Origin: Paludibacteraceae bacterium
Lineage (GTDB): Bacteria > Bacteroidota > Bacteroidia > Bacteroidales > Paludibacteraceae
Length of the DNA stretch: 52,338 nt
Assembly: GCA_017448345.1 (NCBI GenBank)
Contig: JAFSLP010000003.1
Location: 1 to 52,338, forward strand
Reading direction: 5' to 3'
In this document: positions 1 through 8,389 of the stretch, piece by piece
Layout of the letters: every line of letters begins with the position of its first letter
How positions within the stretch are numbered: position 1 is the stretch's first letter
Notes under the pieces: generated by a model
Told to the model about the DNA's origin: nothing
What the model saw: only the letters and a program-made list of their open reading frames with translations
The model's database searches: none
Position numbers and translations under genes: made by a program

Positions 1-46
1 AAAGTTTTGAGTTTGCAATGCCTCTGTTTTAATGTACAAAAATGTC

Positions 47-172
47 AACGATCACTTGATACATGAGCTTCCTTAGAAGCCCGACCCCCATGGGGGTATA
101 AGTATCACTAAATATCAATCAATTACCCTCTCTAAGGAGGATTAAAAGTGTAAACGATCATCTGATATACGA
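47..172. repeat. Imperfect 20-base direct repeat and a 14-base palindrome
   Basis: Bases 47-66 (AACGATCACTTGATACATGA) and 153-172 (AACGATCATCTGATATACGA) are an imperfect direct repeat. Between them, 84-97 is the perfect palindrome ACCCCCATGGGGGT. No protein gene is visible in 1-237, which lies downstream of asd. The function is unknown. Confidence 0.5.
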
Positions 173-173
173 T

Positions 174-254
174 AGTTAATTATTAATTGTTAATTATCCT
201 TTAAGGTCCCGCCTCACGAGATATTAATTATTAATTATTAATTGTTAATTATCC
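174..254. repeat. TTAATTATTAATTG phrase array downstream of asd
   Basis: Two runs of a TTAATTATTAATTGTTAATT-like phrase (about 174-200 and 222-254) flank a short GC-richer segment. The second run reaches into the last codons of asd. Similar TTAA/TAATT phrases recur at 19767-19793 and 21711-21743, also next to gene ends. Confidence 0.7.
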
Positions 255-1236
255 TCTCCGCTATTTGCACCGCATTCAGTGCGGCACCTTTGCGTATCTG
301 GTCGCTCACTATCCAGAAACTGAGCCCGTTGGGGTTGCTCAGGTCCTGCCGCACCCTGCCCACGAACACCTCGTCCTTGCCGCTGAGGAAAAGCGGCATG
401 GGATACACTTTGTTGGCTGGGTCATCCATCAGCATGCAGCCCGGAGCGGACGCAAAGGCGTCCCGTGCCTCGGCTACGCTGACAGGCCGCTCTGTCTCCA
501 CCCACAGGCTCTCGCTGTGCGCACGAAGCGACGGCACACGGACACAGGTGGCGCTCACCTGCACATCCGAGTGCATGATTTTCCGTGTCTCGTGGTACAT
601 CTTCATCTCTTCTTTGGTGTACCCGTTTCCGGTGAAGACATCTATATGGGGAATAAGATTATATGCTAACTGGTATGGGAATTTCTCTACCGTCGGCTGC
701 TCTCCGTTGAGCAATTGGCGGTATTGGTTCTCCAGTTCTCTCATCGCCTGTGCCCCTGCTCCCGAAGCGGCTTGATAGGTGGACACATGCACGCGGCGGA
801 TATGACTCAGCCGCTCTATCGCCTGCAGCGCCACCACCATCTGGATGGTCGTGCAGTTGGGGTTGGCGATGATGTTGCGCGGACGCACAAACGCATCCGC
901 TATATTCACTTCGGGCACTACCAACGGCACGTCGGCATCCATGCGGAATGCCGAAGAGTTGTCTATCATGATGGTTCCGAAGCGGGTTATATCTTCCGCA
1001 TATGCACGTGACACGCCTGCGCCTGCGGAAACAAAAGCAATATCGACGCCCTTGAAAGCGTCGTCATGTTGCAGCAGCTGAACCGTGTGTTCTCTGCCTT
1101 GGAAGACATATGTTCTGCCGGCACTCCGCTCCGAACCGAACAGGCGCAGTTCGGATAGAGGGAATTGCCGCTGTTCCAACACAGCCAGCAATTCCTGTCC
1201 GACGGCGCCCGAGGCGCCTACTATTGCAATAGTCAT
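238..1236 (-). CDS. asd: Aspartate-semialdehyde dehydrogenase
   Basis: This enzyme reduces aspartyl phosphate to aspartate semialdehyde with NADPH, the branch point to lysine/diaminopimelate, threonine and methionine, in the cytoplasm. The N-terminal Rossmann motif GASGAVG is at residues 7-13. The catalytic cysteine sits in NPNCTT (Cys128) and the conserved RAH histidine near residue 240. The 332 residues match the usual family length. It lies only 4 bases after the small winged-helix gene at 1241, so the two are probably co-transcribed. The last codons read into an intergenic TTAATTATT repeat, so the C-terminal Ile-Ile-Asn-Asn is partly repeat-encoded. The identification is firm. Confidence 0.96.
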   Translation of the reverse strand: MTIAIVGASGAVGQELLAVLEQRQFPLSELRLFGSERSAGRTYVFQGREHTVQLLQHDDAFKGVDIAFVSAGAGVSRAYAEDITRFGTIMIDNSSAFRMDADVPLVVPEVNIADAFVRPRNIIANPNCTTIQMVVALQAIERLSHIRRVHVSTYQAASGAGAQAMRELENQYRQLLNGEQPTVEKFPYQLAYNLIPHIDVFTGNGYTKEEMKMYHETRKIMHSDVQVSATCVRVPSLRAHSESLWVETERPVSVAEARDAFASAPGCMLMDDPANKVYPMPLFLSGKDEVFVGRVRQDLSNPNGLSFWIVSDQIRKGAALNAVQIAERIINN

Positions 1237-1240
1237 TTCC

Positions 1241-1435
1241 TTATGCTAATGCAACAATCGTGTCTGCTTCTTTCTCCTCGAAGCACAGCTTGCCCTCGCG
1301 AGCCAGCCAACCAAGAGCCAAGAAAAGCTCGTCATTCTTCAGTTTGGTGGCTTTCTTAAGGTCTTTGAGTCCTTTCGGACCGTTCTGCAGCGCACCCCAT
1401 ACGAGGCCTGCATTCTCGCCGATTTTTGTAATCAT
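1241..1435 (-). CDS. Small winged helix-turn-helix protein (DUF2582-like)
   Basis: A 64-residue protein that starts [11 protein letters not shown] longer frame runs to 1492, but the internal ATG at 1435 fits the small winged-helix family found in Bacteroidetes and avoids reading the repeat-rich leader. The sequence has an alternating helix pattern (a [11 protein letters not shown] recognition-helix-like stretch and then an [14 protein letters not shown] wing), typical of DUF2582-type winged helices. No catalytic residues are expected. It sits between fabF and asd on the same strand. DNA binding is inferred from the fold only, and its target is unknown. Confidence 0.75.
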   Translation of the reverse strand: MITKIGENAGLVWGALQNGPKGLKDLKKATKLKNDELFLALGWLAREGKLCFEEKEADTIVALA

Positions 1436-1498
1436 AATACCTTTGTTTTTAATTAAACATTGACTAATACGGGCTTTTGTAAGGGTGCCCAACCCTGT

Positions 1499-1602
1499 AT
1501 CTATTATCTACTATTAACTTTCAACTAGACGACTTCTTTCAACTATCAACTATCAACTATCAACTCTCAACTACACTCAACACTCAACCCTCAGCACTCA
1601 GT
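1499..1602. repeat. TCAACTATCAACT phrase array
   Basis: About ten degenerate copies of a TCAACTATCAACT / TCAACACTCAAC phrase fill the gap between fabF and the winged-helix gene. The same CTTTCGACTTT / TCAACTCTCAAC phrase is found inside the coding region of ileS (33046-33105 and 33382-33425). Confidence 0.8.
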
Positions 1603-2859
1603 TCCCTCCCATTTCTTGAACACCAGACAAGCGTTGTGTCCTCCGAAACCGAAGGTGTTACTCAGTGCGTAGGTGATGTCGCGTTTCTGCGCCTTGCCGA
1701 AAGTGAAATTGATGCGGTAGTCGATATTCTCGTCCTCGTCGTCCGGCTCATGGTTGATGGTCGGCGGTATGATACCGTCCTTGAGCGCCATGACGCATGC
1801 CAGCGCCTCTACGGCTCCCGTAGCACCGATCATGTGTCCGGTCATGGACTTGGTGGAGTCGAGGTTCATCTCATATACATGGTCGCCGAACACACGCTGG
1901 ATAGCTTTTATCTCTGCTATGTCGCCCAGCGGTGTGGAGGTGCCGTGTGTGTTGATGAAATCCACCTGTCCGGGTTCCAGACCCGCATCGCGCAGGGCAA
2001 GACGCATCACACGCTCCGCACCCCTTCCTTCCGGGTCCGGTGCTGTCATGTGGTAGGCGTCCGACGTCATGCCCTCGCCTATAATCTCCGCATAGATCTT
2101 GGCGCCGCGGGCTTTCGCATGCTCATACTCCTCAAGGATGAGACAAGCGGCTCCTTCGCCTAACACAAACCCGTCACGGCTCTTGGAGAAAGGCCTGCTG
2201 GCGGTCTGAGGCGACTCATTGCGGGTGGAGAGCGCACGCATCGAGTTGAAGCCGCCGATGCCCGTATAGGTCACGTCTGCGTCCGCACCGCCCGTAAGCA
2301 GCACATCGGCATGCCCTAAACGTATCTGGTCAAAAGCGGAACCTACGGCATGGGAAGACGACGAACAGGCTGTGGAGACCGAGAAAGAGGGTCCGCCCAA
2401 GCCGAAACGGATAGAAATCATCCCGGCTGCGATACTCGGGATTGCCTTGGGTATCATGAACGGATTGAAATGCGGTACACCGTCGCCCTTGGCATAGTCG
2501 ATGATGTCACCCTCCATCGTCAGCAGACCGCCCATGCCGCTGCCCCAGATGACTCCCACACGGCTGCGGTCCTCCTGCTCAAGGTCGATACCGCTGTCGC
2601 GGAGCGCCTCGTCTGCCACATACACGGAGAACTGGGCGTAACGGTCCATCTTGCGCACCTCCTTATGGTCGATGATGCTGCTGGGGTCGAAGTTCTTCAC
2701 CTCGCCTGCAAAATGGGTCTTGAAATTGGTGGTGTCAAACGACGTGATAGGTGCCACACCGCTCACGCCGCGTATCAGCGCCTGCCATGTTTCCGGAGCG
2801 GAGTTGCCTACCGGGGTCACCGCTCCCAAGCCTGTTATTACAACTCTTTTTAACTGCAT
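1591..2859 (-). CDS. fabF: 3-oxoacyl-[acyl-carrier-protein] synthase II
   Basis: This enzyme condenses malonyl-ACP with acyl-ACP in fatty-acid elongation. The start at 2859 (MQLKRVVITGLGAVTPVG) is chosen over an upstream ATG at 2886 because family members begin with this strand. The catalytic cysteine is in STACSSSS (Cys165), and the two active-site histidines are in NTHGTSTPLGD and SMTGHMIGATGA. About 422 residues is normal for FabF. acpP lies 78 bases upstream on the same strand, the usual acpP-fabF pair. A hairpin between the two may reduce read-through. The rnc gene that often follows fabF in Bacteroidetes is absent here; a repeat array and a winged-helix gene take its place. Confidence 0.96.
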   Translation of the reverse strand: MQLKRVVITGLGAVTPVGNSAPETWQALIRGVSGVAPITSFDTTNFKTHFAGEVKNFDPSSIIDHKEVRKMDRYAQFSVYVADEALRDSGIDLEQEDRSRVGVIWGSGMGGLLTMEGDIIDYAKGDGVPHFNPFMIPKAIPSIAAGMISIRFGLGGPSFSVSTACSSSSHAVGSAFDQIRLGHADVLLTGGADADVTYTGIGGFNSMRALSTRNESPQTASRPFSKSRDGFVLGEGAACLILEEYEHAKARGAKIYAEIIGEGMTSDAYHMTAPDPEGRGAERVMRLALRDAGLEPGQVDFINTHGTSTPLGDIAEIKAIQRVFGDHVYEMNLDSTKSMTGHMIGATGAVEALACVMALKDGIIPPTINHEPDDEDENIDYRINFTFGKAQKRDITYALSNTFGFGGHNACLVFKKWEGTEC

Positions 2860-2886
2860 TCTGATTAATGTGTAGATAAAAAGCAT

Positions 2887-2915
2887 ACGAGTTTACAGTA
2901 TTCCCATAAACTCGT
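2887..2915 (-). terminator. Attenuator-like hairpin between acpP and fabF
   Basis: ACGAGTTTA (2887-2895) pairs perfectly with TAAACTCGT (2907-2915) around an 11-base loop. On the minus strand it is followed by ATGCTTTTTATC, a weak T-run. It could let part of the transcripts stop after acpP, which is needed in excess over fabF. Confidence 0.55.
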
Positions 2916-2937
2916 AAGACTTTCTGTGGGACGCAAA

Positions 2938-3174
2938 TTACTTCACTGCGTTCTCAACGTAAGCGATTGCGTCGCCCACGGTAGCAATCTTCTGAGTGTC
3001 CTCGTCGGGAATAGAGATTCCGAACTCTTTCTCAAACTCCATGATCATCTCAACGGTGTCCAAGGAATCTGCTCCAAGGTCAGTTTGGAAATTAGCCTCG
3101 TTGGTTACCTGAGACTCTTCTACGCCAAGCTTATCAACAATGATTGCTTTTACTTTAGCTTCAATTTCTGCCAT
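2938..3174 (-). CDS. acpP: Acyl carrier protein
   Basis: A 78-residue acidic four-helix protein that carries fatty-acyl chains on a 4'-phosphopantetheine arm. The attachment serine is Ser37 in the motif GADSLDT. Length and charge are those of the family. A strong promoter lies upstream at 3262-3292 and fabF follows on the same strand, so this is the start of an acpP-fabF transcript. Nothing is unusual in the protein. Confidence 0.97.
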   Translation of the reverse strand: MAEIEAKVKAIIVDKLGVEESQVTNEANFQTDLGADSLDTVEMIMEFEKEFGISIPDEDTQKIATVGDAIAYVENAVK

Positions 3175-3261
3175 AATACTTAGACTTTAAGTTAAACTAT
3201 TGTTATGTTATATTATTAATATCCGACAATAAAAATTTACGCGTGTTTCGCAAAAACGGCA

Positions 3262-3292
3262 CAAAATTACTGCTTTTTTTTTACATACGCAA
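3262..3292 (-). promoter_or_regulatory. Bacteroidetes-type promoter for acpP
   Basis: On the minus strand TTGC (3289-3292) and TAATTTTG (3262-3269) have the spacing of the Bacteroidetes -33/-7 promoter. The acpP start codon is about 90 bases downstream. Confidence 0.7.
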
Positions 3293-3302
3293 GTTTTTTT
3301 TG

Positions 3303-4127
3303 TTATTTTTCACTTTTGTCACATAAACTTAACATTATTTTGCCCAAATACGTACCACTTTTCGCCATTTGGCACACCGGAACGGAGTCTCCGTCAATGT
3401 TGGGAACGCGCAGATGGTCATAGAGACGGTGGGTATGGCCTCCAATGACTACATCAATGCCCCGCGTGGCATTCACCGTCTTCACGTCACAAGGATCCTC
3501 CGGTGCTTTACCGTAGGTGCCGAGGTGACTCAGACACACTACTACGTCACACCCCTCCGAACGGAGGGTGTTCGCCATCACCTGTGCTACAGCGCAGGGC
3601 TCGAACCACCGTGCCGGCTCGAAGTTCTTCGCGGAGATGAGTCCTTTGGGGTCGCAGCCCAAACCGAAGATACCTATCTTCACTCCGCCTTTATAGAGGA
3701 TGACATACGGCTTGACGATGCCGGCAAGAGGTGTGCCGCTGAAGTCATAGTTGGCACAGACGATGGGGAACTTGGCTTCGCGCAGCACGGCTGCCAGCGT
3801 GTCCAGACCATTGTCGAACTCATGGTTGCCGAGGCACGCGGCGTCATAACCCATCCTGTTCATGGCATCTATCTCCACACGACCGTGGTAGAAATTGAAA
3901 TAGGGCGTGCCCTGACTGAAATCACCGGCATCGAGCAGAAGCAGGTTTCGGTCTTTCTGACGCTCCTGCTTGATGAGACCCATGCGCCGTGCATAACCGC
4001 CTTTACCGTCCGAACGGGGCTCCACCTGCGAGTGGGTGTCGTTGGTGTGAAGGATAGTCAGATGGTCCTGAGGCGTGCAAGCCGCAAGACAGAGAAGAAT
4101 GGATAGAGTAAAAAGAATATTTTTCAT
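3303..4127 (-). CDS. Metallophosphatase lipoprotein (5'-nucleotidase N-terminal domain)
   Basis: A 274-residue exported phosphoesterase of the UshA/5'-nucleotidase class. The signal peptide ends in a lipobox (LAAC, Cys17), so it is probably a periplasm-facing lipoprotein. Metal-binding motifs are visible in order: HTNDTHSQ, LDAGDFSQG, LGNHEFDNG and GGHTHRL. The second domain of UshA, which binds the nucleotide base, is absent. In many Bacteroidales it is a separate neighbouring gene, but no such gene is here. The gene follows mutL by 33 bases with no promoter seen between, so the two may be co-transcribed. The substrate cannot be told from the sequence. Confidence 0.88.
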   Translation of the reverse strand: MKNILFTLSILLCLAACTPQDHLTILHTNDTHSQVEPRSDGKGGYARRMGLIKQERQKDRNLLLLDAGDFSQGTPYFNFYHGRVEIDAMNRMGYDAACLGNHEFDNGLDTLAAVLREAKFPIVCANYDFSGTPLAGIVKPYVILYKGGVKIGIFGLGCDPKGLISAKNFEPARWFEPCAVAQVMANTLRSEGCDVVVCLSHLGTYGKAPEDPCDVKTVNATRGIDVVIGGHTHRLYDHLRVPNIDGDSVPVCQMAKSGTYLGKIMLSLCDKSEK

Positions 4128-4160
4128 TGTTGGTATGCCGTTATATGCTTTATCGGATTG

Positions 4161-5990
4161 TCAGAACCTCTTCGCTATCTCCTCATCGGAGAGGAGGGAT
4201 ACGATGGTCTTTCCGTCCGCCGTGATGCGGTACTGCGGCAGCGCCAAGAGACGCGTGACAATATCGCGCATCTCCGCCTCGGAGAGGGTTCTGCCGGAGG
4301 GTATGGCGGTGCTCTCCGCCAGCGAATCGGCTATCTGCTCGCGCCATCCGGCTTGGGTGTCGGCGCCGCGCTCGCGCACCTGATGGAAGATTTGCTGCAG
4401 CACCGGTATCGGGGACCGGGTACCTAACTGTGCCGGTACGCCCTGCACAGAATAGCTGTCCGGGGAGAGTTGCTCAAGGTCAAAACCGATGGCGCGGAGG
4501 TCGGGCAGCAGTTGCTCTGCCAGCACCATCTCATCCTGCGGCAGGGTCAGCACTTCGGGGAAGAGCAGCTGCTGCATCGCGCCCTGCGTGTGCTCCAGCT
4601 GCTCCATGTATAACGCGCGTAATAGGAACGCATGCGCGCGATGCTGATGGATGAGCAGCAGACCGTTGACCTCCGGCACAAGGATATACTTGCCGCCGTA
4701 CTGCCATACCGGTCTTTCCTGACCGATGCCCAGCTCCGTCTGTAGGGACGCTTCGTCATGAAAGGATGACGGGATGACGTCATTACGGGTTTCCCGGATA
4801 ACGTCATTACGGGTCTCCCCTCCGCCATAGAGGCTCTCCCATCCTTTCGGCGCCTTGTCCGGATAGACGGTCCCGCGCGTGCGGAAGGGGTTGTAATCAG
4901 GGTCCACCGTCACCTGCGGACGGCTGACGCTATGGTTCTGCGGCATGGGTATGTCGATACTGCCGCGTGTATCGAAATCGATAGTCGGCGAGAGGCTGAA
5001 CTTGCCCAGCGCCTCGCGTACCGCCGCCATCAGGATTTGGAAGACCGTCTGTTCGTCGGCGAACTTGATTTCCGTCTTTGTCGGATGGATATTGACATCT
5101 ATCGACTCGGGCGGTATATCAAAATAGATAAAGAAAGAAGGCTGGTAGTCGTTGGGTAGCATGCCGGAATAGGCGGTCTGCACCGCTTTGAGGAAATACG
5201 GATGGCGCATATACCGTCCGTTGACAAAGAAATACTGCTCCGCCTTCTTGGTCGCCGCTTCGGGTTTGACCACAAAGCCGCGTACCGACACCAGCTCCGT
5301 CTCTGTCTTCACCTCCACAAAGGCGGAGGTATAGGCATTGCGCTTGGGGTTGCCGAAGACCGCCTCTATACGCTGTTTCTCCGTGCCGGAAGGGAGCTCT
5401 AACAGTATCTCGTCGTTATGCACAAAGGTAAACGACACCTTGGGATAGACCAGCACGATATGGTAGAACTCCGTCAGGAGGTTGCGCAACTCGGTCTGGT
5501 CGGACTTGAGGAACTTACGGCGTACAGGTACGTTGAAGAAGAGACTGCTGACTTTGATGTTCGTGCCCACGGGACATGCGCAGGGCTCCTGCCGGATGAC
5601 GTCGGAGCCGTGTATCTCCAACAGCGTGCCGGTCTCGTCCTCCTGACGGCGGGTGGTCATCTCTACCTGCGATACTGCGCAAATGCTGGCGAGTGCCTCG
5701 CCGCGGAAACCCATGGTGCGGAGGGTGAAGAGGTCCTGCGCCTCGCGTATCTTACTGGTAGCATGGCGTTCGAACGCCAAGCGGGCGTCTGTCTCACTCA
5801 TACCCTTGCCGTCGTCAATGACCTGTATGAGTGTCCGTCCCGCATCGCGCACCAGCACTTGGATGCGGGTGGCTCCCGCATCGAGGCTGTTCTCCACCAA
5901 CTCTTTCAGACAGGACGCAGGGCGTTGTATCACTTCGCCTGCCGCTATCTGGTTGGCTACGCTGTCCGGTAACAGATGAATGATGTCCAT
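4161..5990 (-). CDS. mutL: DNA mismatch repair protein MutL
   Basis: A 609-residue mismatch-repair matchmaker. The N-terminal GHKL ATPase has AAGEVIQRPASCLKELVENS, DDGKGM and GFRGEALASI. A variable linker (about residues 330-440) leads to the C-terminal dimerisation domain. In that domain the region matching the endonuclease motif DQHAxxE reads HQHRAHA, with the first Asp and the Glu replaced, so nuclease activity is doubtful. Residues about 390-407 are an in-frame insertion in which TRNDVI occurs twice, encoded by a duplicated CGTCATTACGGG phrase at 4768-4822. That lies in the linker, where insertions are tolerated. The metallophosphatase gene follows closely. Confidence 0.95.
   Translation of the reverse strand: MDIIHLLPDSVANQIAAGEVIQRPASCLKELVENSLDAGATRIQVLVRDAGRTLIQVIDDGKGMSETDARLAFERHATSKIREAQDLFTLRTMGFRGEALASICAVSQVEMTTRRQEDETGTLLEIHGSDVIRQEPCACPVGTNIKVSSLFFNVPVRRKFLKSDQTELRNLLTEFYHIVLVYPKVSFTFVHNDEILLELPSGTEKQRIEAVFGNPKRNAYTSAFVEVKTETELVSVRGFVVKPEAATKKAEQYFFVNGRYMRHPYFLKAVQTAYSGMLPNDYQPSFFIYFDIPPESIDVNIHPTKTEIKFADEQTVFQILMAAVREALGKFSLSPTIDFDTRGSIDIPMPQNHSVSRPQVTVDPDYNPFRTRGTVYPDKAPKGWESLYGGGETRNDVIRETRNDVIPSSFHDEASLQTELGIGQERPVWQYGGKYILVPEVNGLLLIHQHRAHAFLLRALYMEQLEHTQGAMQQLLFPEVLTLPQDEMVLAEQLLPDLRAIGFDLEQLSPDSYSVQGVPAQLGTRSPIPVLQQIFHQVRERGADTQAGWREQIADSLAESTAIPSGRTLSEAEMRDIVTRLLALPQYRITADGKTIVSLLSDEEIAKRF
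4768..4822. repeat. CGTCATTACGGG phrase duplicated inside mutL
   Basis: Two adjacent copies of (A/G)ACGTCATTACGGGT(C/T)TCCC, followed by a TGACGGGATGACG-like segment, encode a repeated Thr-Arg-Asn-Asp-Val-Ile in the MutL linker. Confidence 0.75.
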
Positions 5991-6018
5991 AACAATAAGA
6001 TACTAAAGGGAACCTATT

Positions 6019-6088
6019 TCACTAGTCCGCTAGTCTACTAGTCAACTAGTCAACTAGTCCACTAGTCTACTGGTTTACTGGTTTACTA
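6019..6088. repeat. CTAGT phrase array (6 CTAG sites)
   Basis: ACTAGTC/AACTAGTC repeats with a period of 7-9 bases, containing six CTAG tetranucleotides in 50 bases, and ending in CTGGTTTACTGGTTTACT. The array lies between the small membrane protein gene and mutL. Related arrays are at 33478-33524 and 50207-50228. Confidence 0.85.
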
Positions 6089-6097
6089 TTCCGCCCT

Positions 6098-6334
6098 CTA
6101 TAACAGCACATAAAACGTGAAGATGAGCAGCCCGAGCAGGACTATCCAGAAGACGAGGCGTGACTCTCTCTTTCTGCGGTGTTCGCTCATGTTCTTCTCA
6201 TGCTCCTCACGGAAAGCCCCGTGATGAAGACGCGCAAGTTTTTTATCCTTGCGCGCCTCCTTGTCCTTATCGTAGTAAATGGGGCGGTAGTCCCACTCAC
6301 GGGGTTTCTGTACTTTCGGAAAAAGTACTGACAT
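6098..6334 (-). CDS. Small single-pass membrane protein
   Basis: A 78-residue protein with a highly charged N-terminal part (many Lys, Arg, Glu and His, residues 18-60) and one hydrophobic helix at the very C-terminus (about residues 61-78, LVFWIVLLGLLIFTFYVLL). This suggests a tail-anchored inner-membrane protein with the basic part in the cytoplasm. I do not recognise a function. It lies between the TPR lipoprotein gene and mutL on the same strand, bounded by repeat arrays on both sides (6019-6088 and 6340-6511). Confidence 0.7.
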   Translation of the reverse strand: MSVLFPKVQKPREWDYRPIYYDKDKEARKDKKLARLHHGAFREEHEKNMSEHRRKRESRLVFWIVLLGLLIFTFYVLL

Positions 6335-6339
6335 TAACT

Positions 6340-6511
6340 CATTTACGATTTATTCATTTGCCATTTACCATTTACCATGTACCATTTGTCTTTTTCGCCG
6401 GACTGCCAAGTCACTTAATGACTAAATGTCCCAATAAATGACCAAATGGTAAATGACCAAATGGTAAATGGACAAATGGTAAATGATCCAATGGTAAATG
6501 ACCCAATAGTA
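6340..6511. repeat. 15-base unit (NDQMV family) intergenic array with inverted copies
   Basis: From 6436 to 6510 there are about five units of AAATGACCAAATGGT, some diverged (AAATGGACAAATGGT, AAATGATCCAATGGT, AAATGACCCAATAGT). From about 6345 to 6391 copies run in the opposite direction (CATTTACCATTT). The array ends 4 bases from the stop codon of the TPR lipoprotein gene. Confidence 0.9.
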
Positions 6512-6513
6512 CT

Positions 6514-8199
6514 TTATTTCACGATTGCTTTGAATGCCTCGTCCTCTGCAAACTTGGCGAACTCGATATCGTTGGCAGCACGTCCCTTGAGGGAAGCGTC
6601 CTTGGCGATAGCGGCTTTCAGACCTGCATAGACTGCATCTTTGTCATTGGTGCGTGCGCCTACGACAGCTTTCAGATAATGGGTCGTAGCGTTCGGCTCT
6701 TTGATGGCAGCGAGGGTCTTGCTGGCAGCAGCATAGTCGCCGTCAAGAATCTGCTGAACGGCAGCGTTGTTGGTCAGGTTCTCGCCGTATGCTTTCTTGG
6801 CAGCTGCGTAGTCGCCTTTCTTGGTGTACAGTGTACCGAGAGCTGCGTTCAGGTTACCCTTCGTGCCTGCTGCCTTGCCCAGATACTCCTCCGCCTTGGC
6901 GAGGTCGTTCTCTGCCATAGCAGCCACACCTGCGTTGAAGTTCACGTCCGGGTCGTTCGGCTGGATGTCCAGAGCCTTGGCATAGCAGCGGCGTGCCTCT
7001 GCGGTGTTGCCCTCCTCGAAATAGAGCTGACCGAGGCTGTTCCATGCGCGATAGTCGTTATAGAGGTCGGCAGCCTTCTGGTAGAGGGCTTTCTTCTCCT
7101 TGGCGTCGTTGGTCAGCGTAGCGGCATAGAGCAGCTCATCCACGCTCAGTTGCTTCGGGTCGTTCTTGGCAATCTCTTTGATTTCGTCATCGCTCTTGCC
7201 GATGAGGTCGGTGGTCAGGATGAGACGGCTGCGACGGAGAGCAGGCAGAATCTCCTCGGCGATAGTGCCATAGACGGCGCTGAGGTTCTTGATCTGTGCC
7301 TCACGCTCCTCGGGGTCACTGTACATGGAGAGAACACGGAGAACGAGGTCTTTGTCACGCATGTTGCTGTTCTCCATAGCTTTCTGGAAACCTGCCCAGT
7401 CCTCTGCGGTGATGTTGGACTCGATTTCTGCGTTCACTTTGTTCTTCTTGAGGTCGCGTTTGAGGAAGTCCTGAGCGGCTTTCTGACGGTTCTTGGCGAG
7501 GTTCTCGTTGAGAGCCAGACCGCCATCCGGAGATGCATAACCGGCTACTTCCAGTTTGTTGATAGCTTTGCGCTCGTTTTTGTTGGCGTCCTTGATAGCA
7601 GCCTGCAGCGCTTTCACAGCGTCCGACTTGGTCTCCGACGAACGGAGGTCTGCACGCTGGATGAGGAACTTGATGTCAGCCTCGGTGGTCTCTTGGATGA
7701 TACGCTGGAACTTGTCCGGAGTAGCAGCCGTGGGGTTGTCCTGAGCCTCAGCCAGCTCGTCTGTAGCCAGCACGCCGTCAGCCACCTTCAGGTCAGGAAT
7801 CTCATACACTTTCTTGCCGATCTTGCCCTCGAAACGCAGATAGAGTTCTGATTTGCGCATCTCGGGAACATAGTCGAACGAGCAGCTCTGGGTATATTTG
7901 CCGCCCTTCTTGTAGTTGACCGTCTTGCCGTTCTCTTTGGCTTTCTCGCCCACGTAGGTCACAGGCTCGCCCAGCACTTCCTTGCCGTCAAACTTCAGCA
8001 CGGGAGTAACCACGAGAACACCCTTCTTGGCGAATTTCTTCACGGGGAAGGTACCGGTAATCTCTGCATTGACCTTGTCGCCCACTTTCTCCAGCGGGTT
8101 CGGGTTTACAGACAATTCTTCGGGACTCGGCAACTGTTTGTTGCACGATGCCAACATTACTGCAGCAGCAATGAGGCCAAAAAATAAACCTTTCTTCAT
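6514..8199 (-). CDS. TPR-containing lipoprotein with OmpA-like segment
   Basis: About 561 residues from the ATG at 8199; upstream ATGs exist at 8205 and 8229, but the signal peptide MKKGLFFGLIAAAVMLASC fits this one. The lipobox is LASC. Residues 20-150 look like two beta-rich repeats rich in Val, Lys and Thr. About 170-320 contains GYASPDGGLALNENLAKNRQ, which resembles the OmpA C-terminal peptidoglycan-binding pattern. About 385-530 contains tetratricopeptide-like helices (AWNSLGQLYFEEGNTAEARR, ALDIQPNDPDVNFNAGVAA). It probably anchors to the outer membrane and works in envelope assembly. No partner is evident nearby. The promoter is at 8312-8343. Confidence 0.8.
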   Translation of the reverse strand: MKKGLFFGLIAAAVMLASCNKQLPSPEELSVNPNPLEKVGDKVNAEITGTFPVKKFAKKGVLVVTPVLKFDGKEVLGEPVTYVGEKAKENGKTVNYKKGGKYTQSCSFDYVPEMRKSELYLRFEGKIGKKVYEIPDLKVADGVLATDELAEAQDNPTAATPDKFQRIIQETTEADIKFLIQRADLRSSETKSDAVKALQAAIKDANKNERKAINKLEVAGYASPDGGLALNENLAKNRQKAAQDFLKRDLKKNKVNAEIESNITAEDWAGFQKAMENSNMRDKDLVLRVLSMYSDPEEREAQIKNLSAVYGTIAEEILPALRRSRLILTTDLIGKSDDEIKEIAKNDPKQLSVDELLYAATLTNDAKEKKALYQKAADLYNDYRAWNSLGQLYFEEGNTAEARRCYAKALDIQPNDPDVNFNAGVAAMAENDLAKAEEYLGKAAGTKGNLNAALGTLYTKKGDYAAAKKAYGENLTNNAAVQQILDGDYAAASKTLAAIKEPNATTHYLKAVVGARTNDKDAVYAGLKAAIAKDASLKGRAANDIEFAKFAEDEAFKAIVK

Positions 8200-8244
8200 A
8201 TGCATAAAAATTGTTAGAATGGATTGCATAACTGTTGTTTCTGT

Positions 8245-8281
8245 ATTAATTTCTGCATTATTTCTGCATTATTTCTGCATT
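8245..8281. repeat. TTTCTGCATTA triplicate repeat
   Basis: Three copies of ATTTCTGCATT in the 5' leader of the TPR lipoprotein gene, downstream of its promoter. A short slippage-prone repeat. Confidence 0.75.
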
Positions 8282-8303
8282 GTTCATGCGGATTTGTCCC
8301 GCA

Positions 8304-8389
8304 ATTCGGCTGCAAATTTACTGCTTTTTTTTGATATATGCAAGCAAAAGAAAAAAAAATACATTTTTTTCTGCATTTTTTGTCTTTAC
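8304..8389. repeat. Direct repeat bounding a toxin-antitoxin module, copy 1
   Basis: About 86 bases nearly identical to 9161-9248, starting ATTCGGCTGCAAATTTACTG and ending CATTTTTTGTCT. It carries the promoter of the TPR lipoprotein gene and overlaps the stop codon of the PIN toxin gene. The two copies lie 857 bases apart and enclose the PIN/RelB module exactly. Confidence 0.85.
8312..8343 (-). promoter_or_regulatory. Promoter for TPR lipoprotein
   Basis: Minus-strand TTGC (8340-8343) and TAAATTTGC (8312-8320) with the Bacteroidetes spacing. The same promoter is repeated upstream of the RelB-like gene at 9169-9200. Confidence 0.7.

Noticed and set aside
47-172. Riboswitch or rRNA fragment at the window start
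   Set aside because: Only a palindrome and a direct repeat are visible, with no known motif.
6679-7851. 390-codon plus-strand frame opposite the TPR lipoprotein gene
   Set aside because: A shadow of the real minus-strand gene, which has a signal peptide, lipobox and promoter.
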